This document shows, one piece after another, positions 1 through 7,290 of a stretch of 20,167 nt of DNA. Numbering within the stretch: position 1 is the stretch's first letter; the number at the start of each line of letters is the position of its first letter. Location: positions 1 through 20,167 of the forward strand of contig CAYSQW010000063.1 of assembly GCA_964433135.1 (NCBI GenBank), read 5' to 3'. A model generated the notes under the pieces. That model had not been told where the DNA came from and made no database searches. It saw nothing but the letters and a program-made list of their open reading frames with translations. The stretch is from CAYSQW01 sp964433135 (GTDB lineage: Bacteria > Acidobacteriota > Aminicenantia > Aminicenantales > Aminicenantaceae). The position numbers and the translations under genes are program-made.

Positions 1-1198
1 GGAAGAAGAACTGCCGGTAGGCGAAAAGCTCATGTGGATGCTTTTCCGTTCGCACGGAAAGGTCAAAGTGGTTGAGGACCTGGAATGGGCGGGTAAAAAG
101 CCCCTGCCCGTGTTTACCTTTAAAGTCGAAAAAGATTACAAACACTACGAAATCATCATTCCGCGGCCCTGCGGAAATATTTCTCTGCGCCGAGTCGAGA
201 AGTTCATCCCCGATGCCGTGTGCGATATCCAAGTAAGTCCCGTGAAAGCCAACATCAATGATCCCATAACCGTCGATATGAGCGCGACCCAACATGCCAA
301 GTCCATGGAAATCGATGTGATTGATCCGGACGGCGCCAAGCTCACCACCAAATCTCTGACCCCGGAATCGGCGAAATGGCAGACGAAATTCGATCGCCCC
401 GGCGAATACGCGTTCAAGGCGAAAGCTCTTAACATGGAGGGAAAGGCTTCGTCCAATCCCTGTGAAGCCAAAACGTACATCAATTTCCCGCCTGTCTGCA
501 AATTGTGGACTTCATGCCTTCCCTGTGAAGACTATGTCGGGAGGCCGATCACGCTCGACGTATCGAATTCAACCGATCCGGATGGAGAGGTCGTTAAAGG
601 CGATTTTGAGATTACAGATGAAGCAGGAAATATCGTTGCCACATATACGTATACCGAAAAACCGTTTGCATGGGAAAAAATATTCGATAAACCCGGGATG
701 TACACCGTAACGGCTGTGGTGACAGACGATTTCGGCGCCATGTCCCAACCGGCTAAGCTCGATCTGGAAGTGACTCAGGAACGACTGCATTTTCTTGCCG
801 ATATCGGGCCGCTTTACGCACGAGGGAGCCATGGTCCATACGCTGCTGCGCGTTTGGGATTGGGCTATGAGATTGTTCCCGATATCCTCGACTTTATCAT
901 CGAAGCCGGCGGTGGCTTGGCATTGAAAGGTGAGCCTTGGAAATCCATTTTCATGGCCAACGTCCTGGTTAACGCCCATGCGGGGCCCGCTTTCATCGGT
1001 GTCGGCGCCGGCTTCGCGACCAAAGTAAAAGAAGAGCGTAACGCCGATGCCGTATTGATCGGAAACGTCGGTTTTGACATCTTCGACAACTATACGACCA
1101 AGGGCTCCATTTTCTTCGAAACTCATGCTCCGGTAGGCGAAGGCCGAACCTTTTCCAAACACCACAAGCTCCTGCTCGGATTCCGGTTGATGTTTTAG
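1..1198 (+). CDS. PKD/Ig-like repeat protein with C-terminal beta-barrel (5' end outside window)
   Basis: The reading frame is open to the left edge, so the protein starts upstream; the first ATG at base 32 is probably internal. Numbering from that Met, residues ~62-150 and ~155-248 are two beta-rich PKD/Ig-like repeats. The second carries the typical N-S-T-D-P-D-G segment (about 179-185) and a PGMYTVTAVVTDDFG segment (221-235). Residues ~252-388 alternate polar and hydrophobic residues, are rich in Gly and aromatic residues, and end in FRLMF; a terminal Phe is the usual outer-membrane barrel signal. Cys at 47, 64, 144, 156, 162 and 165 could form disulphides, which fits an exported protein. 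Inference: an outer-membrane or surface protein whose PKD repeats bind a partner or glycan in the periplasm. No enzyme motif is visible, and no precise family can be named. A strong terminator follows. Confidence 0.75.
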   Translation, partial: EEELPVGEKLMWMLFRSHGKVKVVEDLEWAGKKPLPVFTFKVEKDYKHYEIIIPRPCGNISLRRVEKFIPDAVCDIQVSPVKANINDPITVDMSATQHAKSMEIDVIDPDGAKLTTKSLTPESAKWQTKFDRPGEYAFKAKALNMEGKASSNPCEAKTYINFPPVCKLWTSCLPCEDYVGRPITLDVSNSTDPDGEVVKGDFEITDEAGNIVATYTYTEKPFAWEKIFDKPGMYTVTAVVTDDFGAMSQPAKLDLEVTQERLHFLADIGPLYARGSHGPYAAARLGLGYEIVPDILDFIIEAGGGLALKGEPWKSIFMANVLVNAHAGPAFIGVGAGFATKVKEERNADAVLIGNVGFDIFDNYTTKGSIFFETHAPVGEGRTFSKHHKLLLGFRLMF

Positions 1199-1226
1199 GT
1201 CGATAGTCTTCCTAAGTTGTGTCTAC

Positions 1227-1260
1227 AAAGGCCGGGGGGAATTTCCCCGGCCTTTTTTTT
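1227..1260 (+). terminator. Rho-independent terminator after the PKD/barrel gene
   Basis: An 8-bp all-G/C stem (GGCCGGGG at 1230-1237 with CCCCGGCC at 1245-1252) closes a 7-base loop and is followed at once by eight T residues. Three A residues before the stem can extend it by pairing with the first Ts. It lies 28 bases after the stop codon of the PKD/barrel gene and insulates the downstream rmlD-like gene. Confidence 0.93.
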
Positions 1261-1289
1261 TGTAATCGGCGTATAAAAAGAAAGGTGAC

Positions 1290-2138
1290 ATGAAAATAGC
1301 ATTGATTGGAGCCGACGGGCAATTGGGATCCGACCTGCTCGACTGCCTGACAGGGAAGATCACTGCCTTGACGTATCCTGAATTCGACATCACGAAAACA
1401 GGAGCCTCAAGAGAGCGCTTAGCCGCAGTCGATCCGGATGTGGTTATCAATACGGCGGCTTTTCACCGTGTGGATGAATGCGAGGATAAGCCCGAACTTT
1501 CTTTCCGAGTGAACAGCATCGCGGTTCGCGAGCTGGCCCTGATCTGCAGGGAATTGGGCGCCGTTCTCGTTCATTTCAGTACGGACTACGTCTTTAACGG
1601 AGAAAAAAAAGCTCCCTACACGGAACGGGATGCGCCGGATCCGCTCAGCGTTTATGCCTCATCCAAACTTGCAGGCGAGTATTTCGTCCGTCATATCCTT
1701 GAAAAACATTTCATCATCAGAACATGCGGATTGTATGGAAAGGCCGGGTGCTGGGGGAAAGGCGCGAATTTCGTCGACAGCATGGTCGCGTTTCAGAGGG
1801 AAGGACGAGCGTTTCAAGTTGTCGACGATCAAAGGATAACACCCACGGCCACTTCCGAGCTGGCACAAAAGATCCGGGAATTGATCTCAACCACAGAGTA
1901 CGGGCTCTATCACATGACCAATGAAGGTGACTGTACGTGGTATGAATTCGCCAGCGCCATTTTCGATATATTGGGCGGAAAGGCGGATATGCGGCCGGTT
2001 GATTCAGCCGGATATGGAGCTCGAGCGAGAAGACCGGCGTATTCCGTGTTGGAGAACGAACAGGCCGCTCGGATCGGAATGAAGCCATTCCGGCAATGGA
2101 GGGAAGCGCTTTCGGAATATTTAAGCGATAAGCGATAA
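1290..2138 (+). CDS. rfbD: dTDP-4-dehydrorhamnose reductase (RmlD-like SDR)
   Basis: 282 residues, normal for RmlD, the NADPH-dependent last step of dTDP-L-rhamnose synthesis in the cytoplasm, feeding O-antigen and other surface glycans. Visible motifs: the nucleotide-binding GADGQLG at residues 7-13, STDYVF at 97-102, the SDR catalytic pair Tyr122 and Lys126 in YASSK, and the RPAYSVL-type substrate segment at 248-254. The start is supported by an AAAGGTG ribosome-binding stretch just upstream of the ATG. No rmlA, rmlB or rmlC lies next to it, so it is an isolated copy here. The gene begins ~30 bases after the preceding terminator, leaving little room for a promoter. RmlD-like relatives acting on other sugar nucleotides cannot be ruled out. 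It converges on the thioesterase gene with only a 14-base gap. Confidence 0.85.
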   Translation: MKIALIGADGQLGSDLLDCLTGKITALTYPEFDITKTGASRERLAAVDPDVVINTAAFHRVDECEDKPELSFRVNSIAVRELALICRELGAVLVHFSTDYVFNGEKKAPYTERDAPDPLSVYASSKLAGEYFVRHILEKHFIIRTCGLYGKAGCWGKGANFVDSMVAFQREGRAFQVVDDQRITPTATSELAQKIRELISTTEYGLYHMTNEGDCTWYEFASAIFDILGGKADMRPVDSAGYGARARRPAYSVLENEQAARIGMKPFRQWREALSEYLSDKR

Positions 2139-2152
2139 TCGGGCGCGTAGAT

Positions 2153-2629
2153 TCAGAGCTCTTCTTCCTCAGCCCCGAACAGCATGTTGAGAATGTCCTC
2201 GGGAAGCGAACAGACTTCCGCACGCGCGTTGGTCGTGATATGAACGGTGTATCCGGAAGCGATCAACTGCTCGTCCGCAACTTTCAGAAGCTCATATCCG
2301 AAGACGATTTTTTTGGGAGAGGCCTCGCGAAGTGAAACACGGATGATGAATTCCTCATCATAATGAAGAGGTTTTTTATAACGGCATGACGCCTCGGCGA
2401 CAACCATGTAAAAACCACGTTCTTCAATCTCTTTGTAGGAGATGCCCTTAAGACGGCAGTATTCCGTGCGGCCGATCTCAAACCACTCCAGATAGTTCTT
2501 ATTATGGGCGATTCCCATCCTGTCGGTATCCGAGTAACGAACCCGTTCACGGGTGTCGATGGAGGGGCGGGGAGGGTGTTCAGAAGTGAGTCGACTAGAA
2601 AAATTTCCCGAGCTTGGTGATTTCGTCAT
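2153..2629 (-). CDS. YbgC-like acyl-CoA thioesterase (hotdog fold)
   Basis: The core matches the 4-hydroxybenzoyl-CoA thioesterase/YbgC hotdog family, cytoplasmic enzymes that hydrolyse acyl-CoA (or acyl-ACP) thioesters. The signature RYSDTDRMG sits at residues 31-39, with Asp36 the expected catalytic aspartate, followed by NKNYLEWFEIGRTEY (43-57). The YbgC Tyr-His pair (Y-H-x-x-Y) reads His42-Asn43 here, so catalysis would rest on Asp36; this variation occurs within the broader family. The start is uncertain: no ATG lies close to the domain. The ATG at 2629 gives 158 residues with a ~28-residue non-conserved leader and overlaps the upstream DUF507 gene by 35 bases. An unusual start codon nearer the domain is possible, and the same frame also stays open further upstream inside the DUF507 gene. 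It is the last gene of the DUF507 unit. Confidence 0.8.
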   Translation of the reverse strand: MTKSPSSGNFSSRLTSEHPPRPSIDTRERVRYSDTDRMGIAHNKNYLEWFEIGRTEYCRLKGISYKEIEERGFYMVVAEASCRYKKPLHYDEEFIIRVSLREASPKKIVFGYELLKVADEQLIASGYTVHITTNARAEVCSLPEDILNMLFGAEEEEL

Positions 2630-2882
2630 TGTAATATTTTCGGTAAAGAATCTCCCACTCCCGGCTGCCTTCTTTGATAGATTTTTTTTGGGCCGCGATC
2701 TTATCGATGGCCTTCTTATCGATGTCTTCGTAAAGTTTGAGCTCTTCTTCGATACTTTTGACGATAACAAGACGAATCTCGTTCGATTCATCCAAGAATT
2801 CGATTTCATCGTTTTCAAAAAGATAGTTCAATATTTGACGTGCGAGATAATTAATCTTTTCTCTTGAAAATCGAATGCTCAC
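2595..2882 (-). CDS. DUF507 family protein, second tandem copy
   Basis: A 95-residue, highly charged, mostly helical protein with no signal peptide or membrane segment, starting MSIRFSREKINYLARQIL. This pattern (short basic N-terminus, a hydrophobic helix, then E/D/K-rich helices) is that of DUF507, a family of unknown function found in several Gram-negative phyla. The start codon is GTG and overlaps the stop of the upstream paralogue by 4 bases (GTGA), so translation is probably coupled. The 3' end overlaps the thioesterase reading frame. The partner copy shares the layout but little sequence beyond the N-terminal helix and the charged spacing. A function cannot be assigned from the sequence. 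Confidence 0.8.
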   Translation of the reverse strand: MSIRFSREKINYLARQILNYLFENDEIEFLDESNEIRLVIVKSIEEELKLYEDIDKKAIDKIAAQKKSIKEGSREWEILYRKYYNDEITKLGKFF

Positions 2883-3157
2883 AGCACAATATCCTTTTCT
2901 TTTGCCAGCTTAATCTTGATCATTCTGAACATCGTCTGATATTCGATATTCTCTTTGCGGATTTTTTCCATATGCTGATTGAGAATCTCCCGAACTTCAT
3001 GGTCGAGTTTGTCTTCTTTGAGAAATTCTTCCATGATGAGATTATTAATGTCTTCAAGAATTTCGTTCCGGTTCTCAACCAGTATTTTATTTTCTTTGAG
3101 CAGATTTCTGGTAATGGAAAAAGCCAAGTGTTCGATCTGGTGTTTGTTTAATCTCAT
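2879..3157 (-). CDS. DUF507 family protein, first tandem copy
   Basis: A 92-residue charged helical protein beginning MRLNKHQIEHLAFSITRNLL, the same architecture as its downstream neighbour. A TTG two codons upstream (3163) would also open the frame, but the ATG at 3157 is preferred. The candidate promoter's -10 element ends at 3166, which would place the transcription start only about 2-4 bases before this ATG and at or downstream of the TTG. No Shine-Dalgarno sequence is visible, as expected for a nearly leaderless message. Function is unknown. Pairs of adjacent DUF507 genes suggest the two products work together, perhaps as a heteromer (inference). Confidence 0.8.
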   Translation of the reverse strand: MRLNKHQIEHLAFSITRNLLKENKILVENRNEILEDINNLIMEEFLKEDKLDHEVREILNQHMEKIRKENIEYQTMFRMIKIKLAKEKDIVL

Positions 3158-3165
3158 TTCCAAAT

Positions 3166-3194
3166 AAAATACACCAGTTTACATTAAATATCAA
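3166..3194 (-). promoter_or_regulatory. Sigma70-type promoter for the DUF507 genes
   Basis: On the minus strand TTGATA (3189-3194) and TATTTT (3166-3171) are separated by exactly 17 bases. Each hexamer has four or five matches to the sigma70 consensus. Transcription would start around 3159-3161, almost at the ATG of the first DUF507 gene. Confidence 0.6.
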
Positions 3195-3294
3195 GGACAG
3201 ATTCAATTGTACGGGAAACGATCCCGAGATGGAAAACGACATGAATAATTAAGCTCGGAATCGATAAATACGCTGATTTAGGAGGAACCGGCGG

Positions 3295-3390
3295 CTATTT
3301 CCCTTTATAAGTAATATAAAGAGAATACAGAAATCCACCCGTACAGATCCCAAGAATCAGCAGCATGCAAATGATCGCTTCAATCGACAT
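3295..3390 (-). CDS. MetS-like small subunit of the NSS transporter
   Basis: A 31-residue ORF reading MSIEAIICMLLILGICTGG then FLYSLYITYKGK. It is a single hydrophobic transmembrane helix (residues ~5-26) with a short basic C-terminal tail. It starts inside the 3' end of the transporter gene, overlapping it by 11 bases in another frame, so its translation is probably coupled to the transporter's. In Corynebacterium glutamicum, MetP (an NSS-family Na+/methionine-alanine transporter) needs the small membrane protein MetS encoded next to it, and many bacterial NSS genes carry such tiny partners. Size, topology and position all match. Too short for default gene callers, so easily missed. Confidence 0.8.
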   Translation of the reverse strand: MSIEAIICMLLILGICTGGFLYSLYITYKGK

Positions 3391-4897
3391 TTTCTATAAT
3401 ATCCATTTTTCTGTTTAAAAATCTATTGAGTATCAGAAAAACACCCAGCCCGATGCTCCATTGAAAAAGCACGGTTCCCACGGATCCCTGTGCGAAAGGA
3501 TTGAGCCAATGCTTCGGAGACATCCCGGCCTCGACCGCGGTTCTCCACGAAGAGTAGCTGTCGAAGAACCACCAACCCAGCATCGCAAGGATCTGAACGG
3601 GCATCAGGAATCTGATCAGGAAATCGAAGGCCTTTCCCAAGCGGAACTTTCTGTTGAAGGAGGGGGCGATTTCCTCACGGAATTTTCGAGGGCCCAATTT
3701 AAGAACCAGGAGAATGAAGAACAATCCGCTGATCATCAGTCCCATGCCCCACACCCAATCCTGATTGTTGAAGAATCCCAGGCTAAGTGCGGAAGGGAGC
3801 CCCATAACCAGACAGGCCGAACCTACGATAACAATGGCTTTTTTGCGCGAGTGGCCGCTGTCCATGAAAATACGTGTGATCAGTTCGAGCTGTGATATAA
3901 GGGATGAGAATGCGGCGAAGCAGAGGGCGAGAAAAAACAACGCCAGGAAAAACGCGCCTCCCGGGATCTTAGAAAAAAGAGTAGGAATCCAGGTGAACGT
4001 CAAGCCGAGGTTCCCTTCGTTCATGACGTTGAGAACCTGCCCTTCAACCACCTGCCTGGAAGCACCCGCGGAAGCCCCGATATAGAAAGAAAAAACAGCG
4101 GGAATAACGGTGATCGCCGCCATAAGAGAAGCAACATAGTCCCCGAATCCCAGCGTGGCAGAGGTGATAACCGGGTTCTCGCGTTTGTGCGAATAGACGG
4201 CGTAGGTAAGCATCAAACCCCAGCCGGCGCCCGTTGACCAAGCCGCCTGGCTCAGCGCATTGAGCCACATCTTCAGGTTTCCGAATTGGGACCAATTAGG
4301 CGAAAACAAGAAATTCAATCCCATTCCGGCTCCGGGTAAAGTAATGGACCGAACACAGGCAACGATAAGCATGAGGAAAAGTGAAGGAATGAGAAATTTA
4401 TTGGCGCGTTCGATTCCCTTGACGACTCCGGCATAGATGATGGAGCAGCCGATAAGGATAGCGATGACATGGAACAGAACCGGCTCCCAGGAAGAAGTGA
4501 AACCGTTCCAGAAATCCTGGGGGGTTTTGGAAATGAGATTTTGACAGCAGGTTGCGTAGAAATATTTCAGGCACCATCCTGTGACAACCGTGTAGTAAAA
4601 GGTGATTGCGGATGTGACAAATGCGACAAATGCTCCCATCCACGTAAATTTGGGCCCCATGAGCTTGCCGAACGAGGCGACGACGCCTCGGCCAGTTTTC
4701 TTACCGATGGACATTTCAATAATAAGGAGCGGCAAAGCCCAAAGAAAGAGAAACAGCAGCCAGACGGCCATGAAAGCGCCGCCGCCGTATTGGGCGGCGA
4801 TCCTGGGAAATCTCCAGAGGTTGCCGGTACCGACAGCCATGCCCAAACCGGCAAAGATGATTCCCCAACGGGATGCGAACTGTTCTTTTTTTACCAT
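3380..4897 (-). CDS. Sodium-dependent transporter, NSS family (MetP-like)
   Basis: A 505-residue inner-membrane protein with about 11-12 hydrophobic helices, a usual length for bacterial neurotransmitter:sodium symporters. The family hallmark GNLWRFP is at residues 25-31, followed by GGGAF at 38-42 in the unwound first helix region. TM8 has the Ser331-Ser332 pair in the position of the LeuT Na2 sodium-site Thr/Ser. It should import an amino acid with Na+. Substrate is not certain, but the adjacent MetS-like ORF favours MetP-type methionine/alanine (or branched neutral amino acid) uptake. Start: ATG preceded by GGAG about seven bases upstream. It follows truB by only 12 bases, so it is read from the end of the translation operon. 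Confidence 0.92.
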   Translation of the reverse strand: MVKKEQFASRWGIIFAGLGMAVGTGNLWRFPRIAAQYGGGAFMAVWLLFLFLWALPLLIIEMSIGKKTGRGVVASFGKLMGPKFTWMGAFVAFVTSAITFYYTVVTGWCLKYFYATCCQNLISKTPQDFWNGFTSSWEPVLFHVIAILIGCSIIYAGVVKGIERANKFLIPSLFLMLIVACVRSITLPGAGMGLNFLFSPNWSQFGNLKMWLNALSQAAWSTGAGWGLMLTYAVYSHKRENPVITSATLGFGDYVASLMAAITVIPAVFSFYIGASAGASRQVVEGQVLNVMNEGNLGLTFTWIPTLFSKIPGGAFFLALFFLALCFAAFSSLISQLELITRIFMDSGHSRKKAIVIVGSACLVMGLPSALSLGFFNNQDWVWGMGLMISGLFFILLVLKLGPRKFREEIAPSFNRKFRLGKAFDFLIRFLMPVQILAMLGWWFFDSYSSWRTAVEAGMSPKHWLNPFAQGSVGTVLFQWSIGLGVFLILNRFLNRKMDIIENVD

Positions 4898-4909
4898 CGT
4901 GTCTCCAAT

Positions 4910-5854
4910 CTATTGTATGTCGTTTTCCGGTGCCATTACCAGGAAGGGATGAAGCGCTTGATGATCTTGGGCCCTTTTTCCGAATGCGAATAATTGGCCC
5001 TGTTCCGAGAATAAACGGAACGTTTCTCCGGCGCCGACGGCCTGAGGTCGTCTTCCTTTGAGGTGGGGAGGGAATATTTTAATGATATGTTCCGGGAGGA
5101 TCAAGTTGCCGTTTCCGGCGCGTTGCGATCCCGTTTCGTTGAGAATGATCTTAGGAAATTCAGGCAGAAGGTTTTCAAGGGGAATGATGATCTCAGGAAT
5201 ACGGCCTGCTTCGTTATATCGTTTCAAAGCATCCATGTCGTGAGCCTCATCCAGATGGAATTCTCCGATCTCCGTACGGCGGAGTTCCGATAAATGGGCC
5301 CCGCACCCGAGATCTTTGCCGAGATCGTGAGCCAAGGATCGGATATAGGTTCCTGATGAGCAGCTTGTTTCAAAATCCAGATCAGGCGGTTGATAGTCCG
5401 TCATGCGGAAACGGTGCACACGTATGCGGCAGGGAGGCAACGAGACGGGATGGTCGGCGCGCGCCATGGCATATAAAGGCTTTCCATTGAGCTTTTTTGC
5501 TGAATAGGGAGGCGGCACCTGGTCTATGTCGCCTTCGAACCCGGACATGACCGCTCTAAGTCGGGAGGAGTCGGGGAATTCATCGCAGGAAGTCGAGATC
5601 GGTTTGCCTTCCGCATCATAGGTGTCCGTTGCCAGGCCCAAACGAATGCGTCCGGTATAGGTTTTATCACGTTTGGAATAGAAAGGGAACAGCCGCGTGG
5701 TGTGACCCAGAGCGATGATGATGAGGCCTGTGGCCATGGGATCCAGAGTTCCGAAGTGACCGGCCTTCCGAATGCTCAGAAGAGCCCGGGTATGCGCAAC
5801 GACATCATGAGATGTCCAATGCCGAGGTTTGTCTACAAGTAGGAGACCATCCAT
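4910..5854 (-). CDS. truB: tRNA pseudouridine(55) synthase TruB
   Basis: A 314-residue enzyme that makes pseudouridine 55 in the T-loop of tRNAs. The catalytic core is residues ~1-225: GTLDPMATG at 35-43 contains the catalytic Asp38, and KTYTG and SCSSGTYIRSLAHDLG are recognisable further on. A C-terminal PUA-type domain follows (about 245-314). The ATG at 5854 is chosen because MDGLLLVDKP is the conserved N-terminus and the length then equals the E. coli protein. The frame stays open upstream into nrnA, but that part has no family similarity. It lies 31 bases after the nrnA stop, in the familiar rbfA-nrnA-truB order. Confidence 0.95.
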   Translation of the reverse strand: MDGLLLVDKPRHWTSHDVVAHTRALLSIRKAGHFGTLDPMATGLIIIALGHTTRLFPFYSKRDKTYTGRIRLGLATDTYDAEGKPISTSCDEFPDSSRLRAVMSGFEGDIDQVPPPYSAKKLNGKPLYAMARADHPVSLPPCRIRVHRFRMTDYQPPDLDFETSCSSGTYIRSLAHDLGKDLGCGAHLSELRRTEIGEFHLDEAHDMDALKRYNEAGRIPEIIIPLENLLPEFPKIILNETGSQRAGNGNLILPEHIIKIFPPHLKGRRPQAVGAGETFRLFSEQGQLFAFGKRAQDHQALHPFLVMAPENDIQ

Positions 5855-5885
5855 GCTATTGATTCGAACAGCGGTTTCGCTCTGT

Positions 5886-6866
5886 TTATTCCGCCTCGTC
5901 GACACATTCCCGCAGCAGTCGTTCGACCGATGCGGGAATCTCCCGTATAACCTCCTGATAAGGGCCCATGGCGGTAAAACCGGCCGCATGGAGGTGACCG
6001 CCCCCGCCGAAATATTCAGCGATGGCAGCGGAGTTGGCGGCGCCTTTTGACCGTATGCTCACGCGATAGGTGTCCGGCGCCATTTCTTTAAAGAACAAGA
6101 CGACTTGCAGCCCTTTAATCGATCGAGCCAATGTCGTAATATCTTCCGTATCGATCTCTTTCAAATGGAGATCGTCCAGATCTTTTTTGAACATGCTGAT
6201 AATGCCGATCGTGCCGTTGTCGTTGAGTTGAATGGTTGAAAGCACACGACCCAGAAGACGAATTTTATCCGGAGAATAATTATGGAATATCAACTCTGAG
6301 ACCCGGGCCGGTTCCGCACCGTTGCGTATTAAACGCGAGCACAGATCCAGGGAACGGGCGTCGGTGTTGGAGAATTGGAAGGAACCCGTATCTGAAACAA
6401 CGGCGGAATAAAGAAGGGTGGAAAGTTTAGGCGTGAAGGGAATATTCAGGTTCTCCGCCAAGTCATAGATCAAACAGGCTACCGCAGCGGCTTCGGGCTG
6501 CACCCAATTGATATCGGCGTAATAATCATTTGAATGATGATGGTCGATATTTATGGTGAAATATCCATCAAGGTTTTCCTGGCCCGAACGGGTCACATTG
6601 GCACACTCCAACAGGATAACCGCATCGTAACGATCCGGCATGATCTGTCCGATTCGTATCTTATCGCTATCCGGAAAACCGTCAAATGGGAATGGTGTTT
6701 TATCCCGATTGATAAACGATACGTTGATGCCCAGCGATTCGCCGATAAAATAGAGCGCCAGCCCGGTGCAAATGGAATCGCCGTCAGGTCGCAGGTGAGA
6801 GGTCACGGCTAAATTCCGGCATGAAAGCAGCTTGCGCTTAACCAAATCGAGCGGATCACTTTTCAT
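5886..6866 (-). CDS. nrnA: DHH/DHHA1 phosphoesterase, NrnA-type (nanoRNase/pAp phosphatase)
   Basis: 326 residues, standard for NrnA, which degrades 2-5-nucleotide RNAs and dephosphorylates pAp to AMP in the cytoplasm. Motif I reads HLRPDGDS (24-31: His24, Asp28, Asp30). The DHH motif is Asp108-His109-His110, and the DHHA1 glycine-rich loop GGGGHLHAAGF is near residue 290. Motif II, commonly a metal-binding Asp, reads LLECAN with Glu87; Glu can still ligate Mn2+, so activity is expected. The start codon overlaps the end of rbfA by 11 bases, implying coupled translation. It is part of the nusA-truB operon. Confidence 0.9.
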   Translation of the reverse strand: MKSDPLDLVKRKLLSCRNLAVTSHLRPDGDSICTGLALYFIGESLGINVSFINRDKTPFPFDGFPDSDKIRIGQIMPDRYDAVILLECANVTRSGQENLDGYFTINIDHHHSNDYYADINWVQPEAAAVACLIYDLAENLNIPFTPKLSTLLYSAVVSDTGSFQFSNTDARSLDLCSRLIRNGAEPARVSELIFHNYSPDKIRLLGRVLSTIQLNDNGTIGIISMFKKDLDDLHLKEIDTEDITTLARSIKGLQVVLFFKEMAPDTYRVSIRSKGAANSAAIAEYFGGGGHLHAAGFTAMGPYQEVIREIPASVERLLRECVDEAE

Positions 6867-7203
6867 TTGTCTTTGTCCGGCTTATCAATTCATCGATCCT
6901 CTCGCTCACAACGACAAGCGGATCTAATTCGAAAATAAGCAAAGGATTATACTTCAATTTCGAACCGGAGGCAACAGCTTTTCTAAAGGAACCGGCTTGC
7001 GATCGCAGAAGCCTTATCACATCTTCTTCATCCCCGTTTCCGAAAAAACTGATGAAGACTTGGGCGGTTTTTAGGTCTTTGCTCATATCCACCCGGGTAA
7101 CCGTGACCAATCCGGTAGAATCGGGTATCGTTTGATATACTCGTTCCGCAATGAGGGTTTTGATCAGGTGAGCGACTTTTTTTTGTCTGCGCGATTCATT
7201 CAT
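6856..7203 (-). CDS. rbfA: 30S ribosome-binding factor RbfA
   Basis: A 115-residue single-domain protein, the usual size for RbfA, which binds the immature 30S subunit and helps finish 16S rRNA 5'-end processing. Recognisable: the R-R-x-x-K-V-A-H-L-I-K start, the LVTVTRVDMSKDLKTAQVFIS strand-helix region (32-52), and the LKYNPLLIFELD segment near residue 82, which matches the R-x-x-P-x-L-x-F-x-x-D family pattern with Lys and Asn in place of Arg and the residue before Pro. It sits between DUF503 and nrnA. An 87-base spacer separates it from DUF503, the largest gap inside this operon; a small CAAGC/GCTTG hairpin there is the only structure noticed. Confidence 0.92.
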   Translation of the reverse strand: MNESRRQKKVAHLIKTLIAERVYQTIPDSTGLVTVTRVDMSKDLKTAQVFISFFGNGDEEDVIRLLRSQAGSFRKAVASGSKLKYNPLLIFELDPLVVVSERIDELISRTKTNEK

Positions 7204-7290
7204 TTCCGCATGCTTTCAGAAACCACAATTCGATACAAGCCTGCCGTAGGCTCTTTGCTTGGAAGGTGATGCGTATTCATTTTAATATGA

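Noticed and set aside
1272..1277. TATAAA before rmlD-like gene as a -10 element
   Set aside because: The position 17 bases upstream falls in the terminator and has no -35-like hexamer.
3212..3226. Small CGGGA/TCCCG hairpin after the MetS-like ORF
   Set aside because: Only five pairs and no following T run, so it is not a convincing terminator; it may help stabilise the 3' end.
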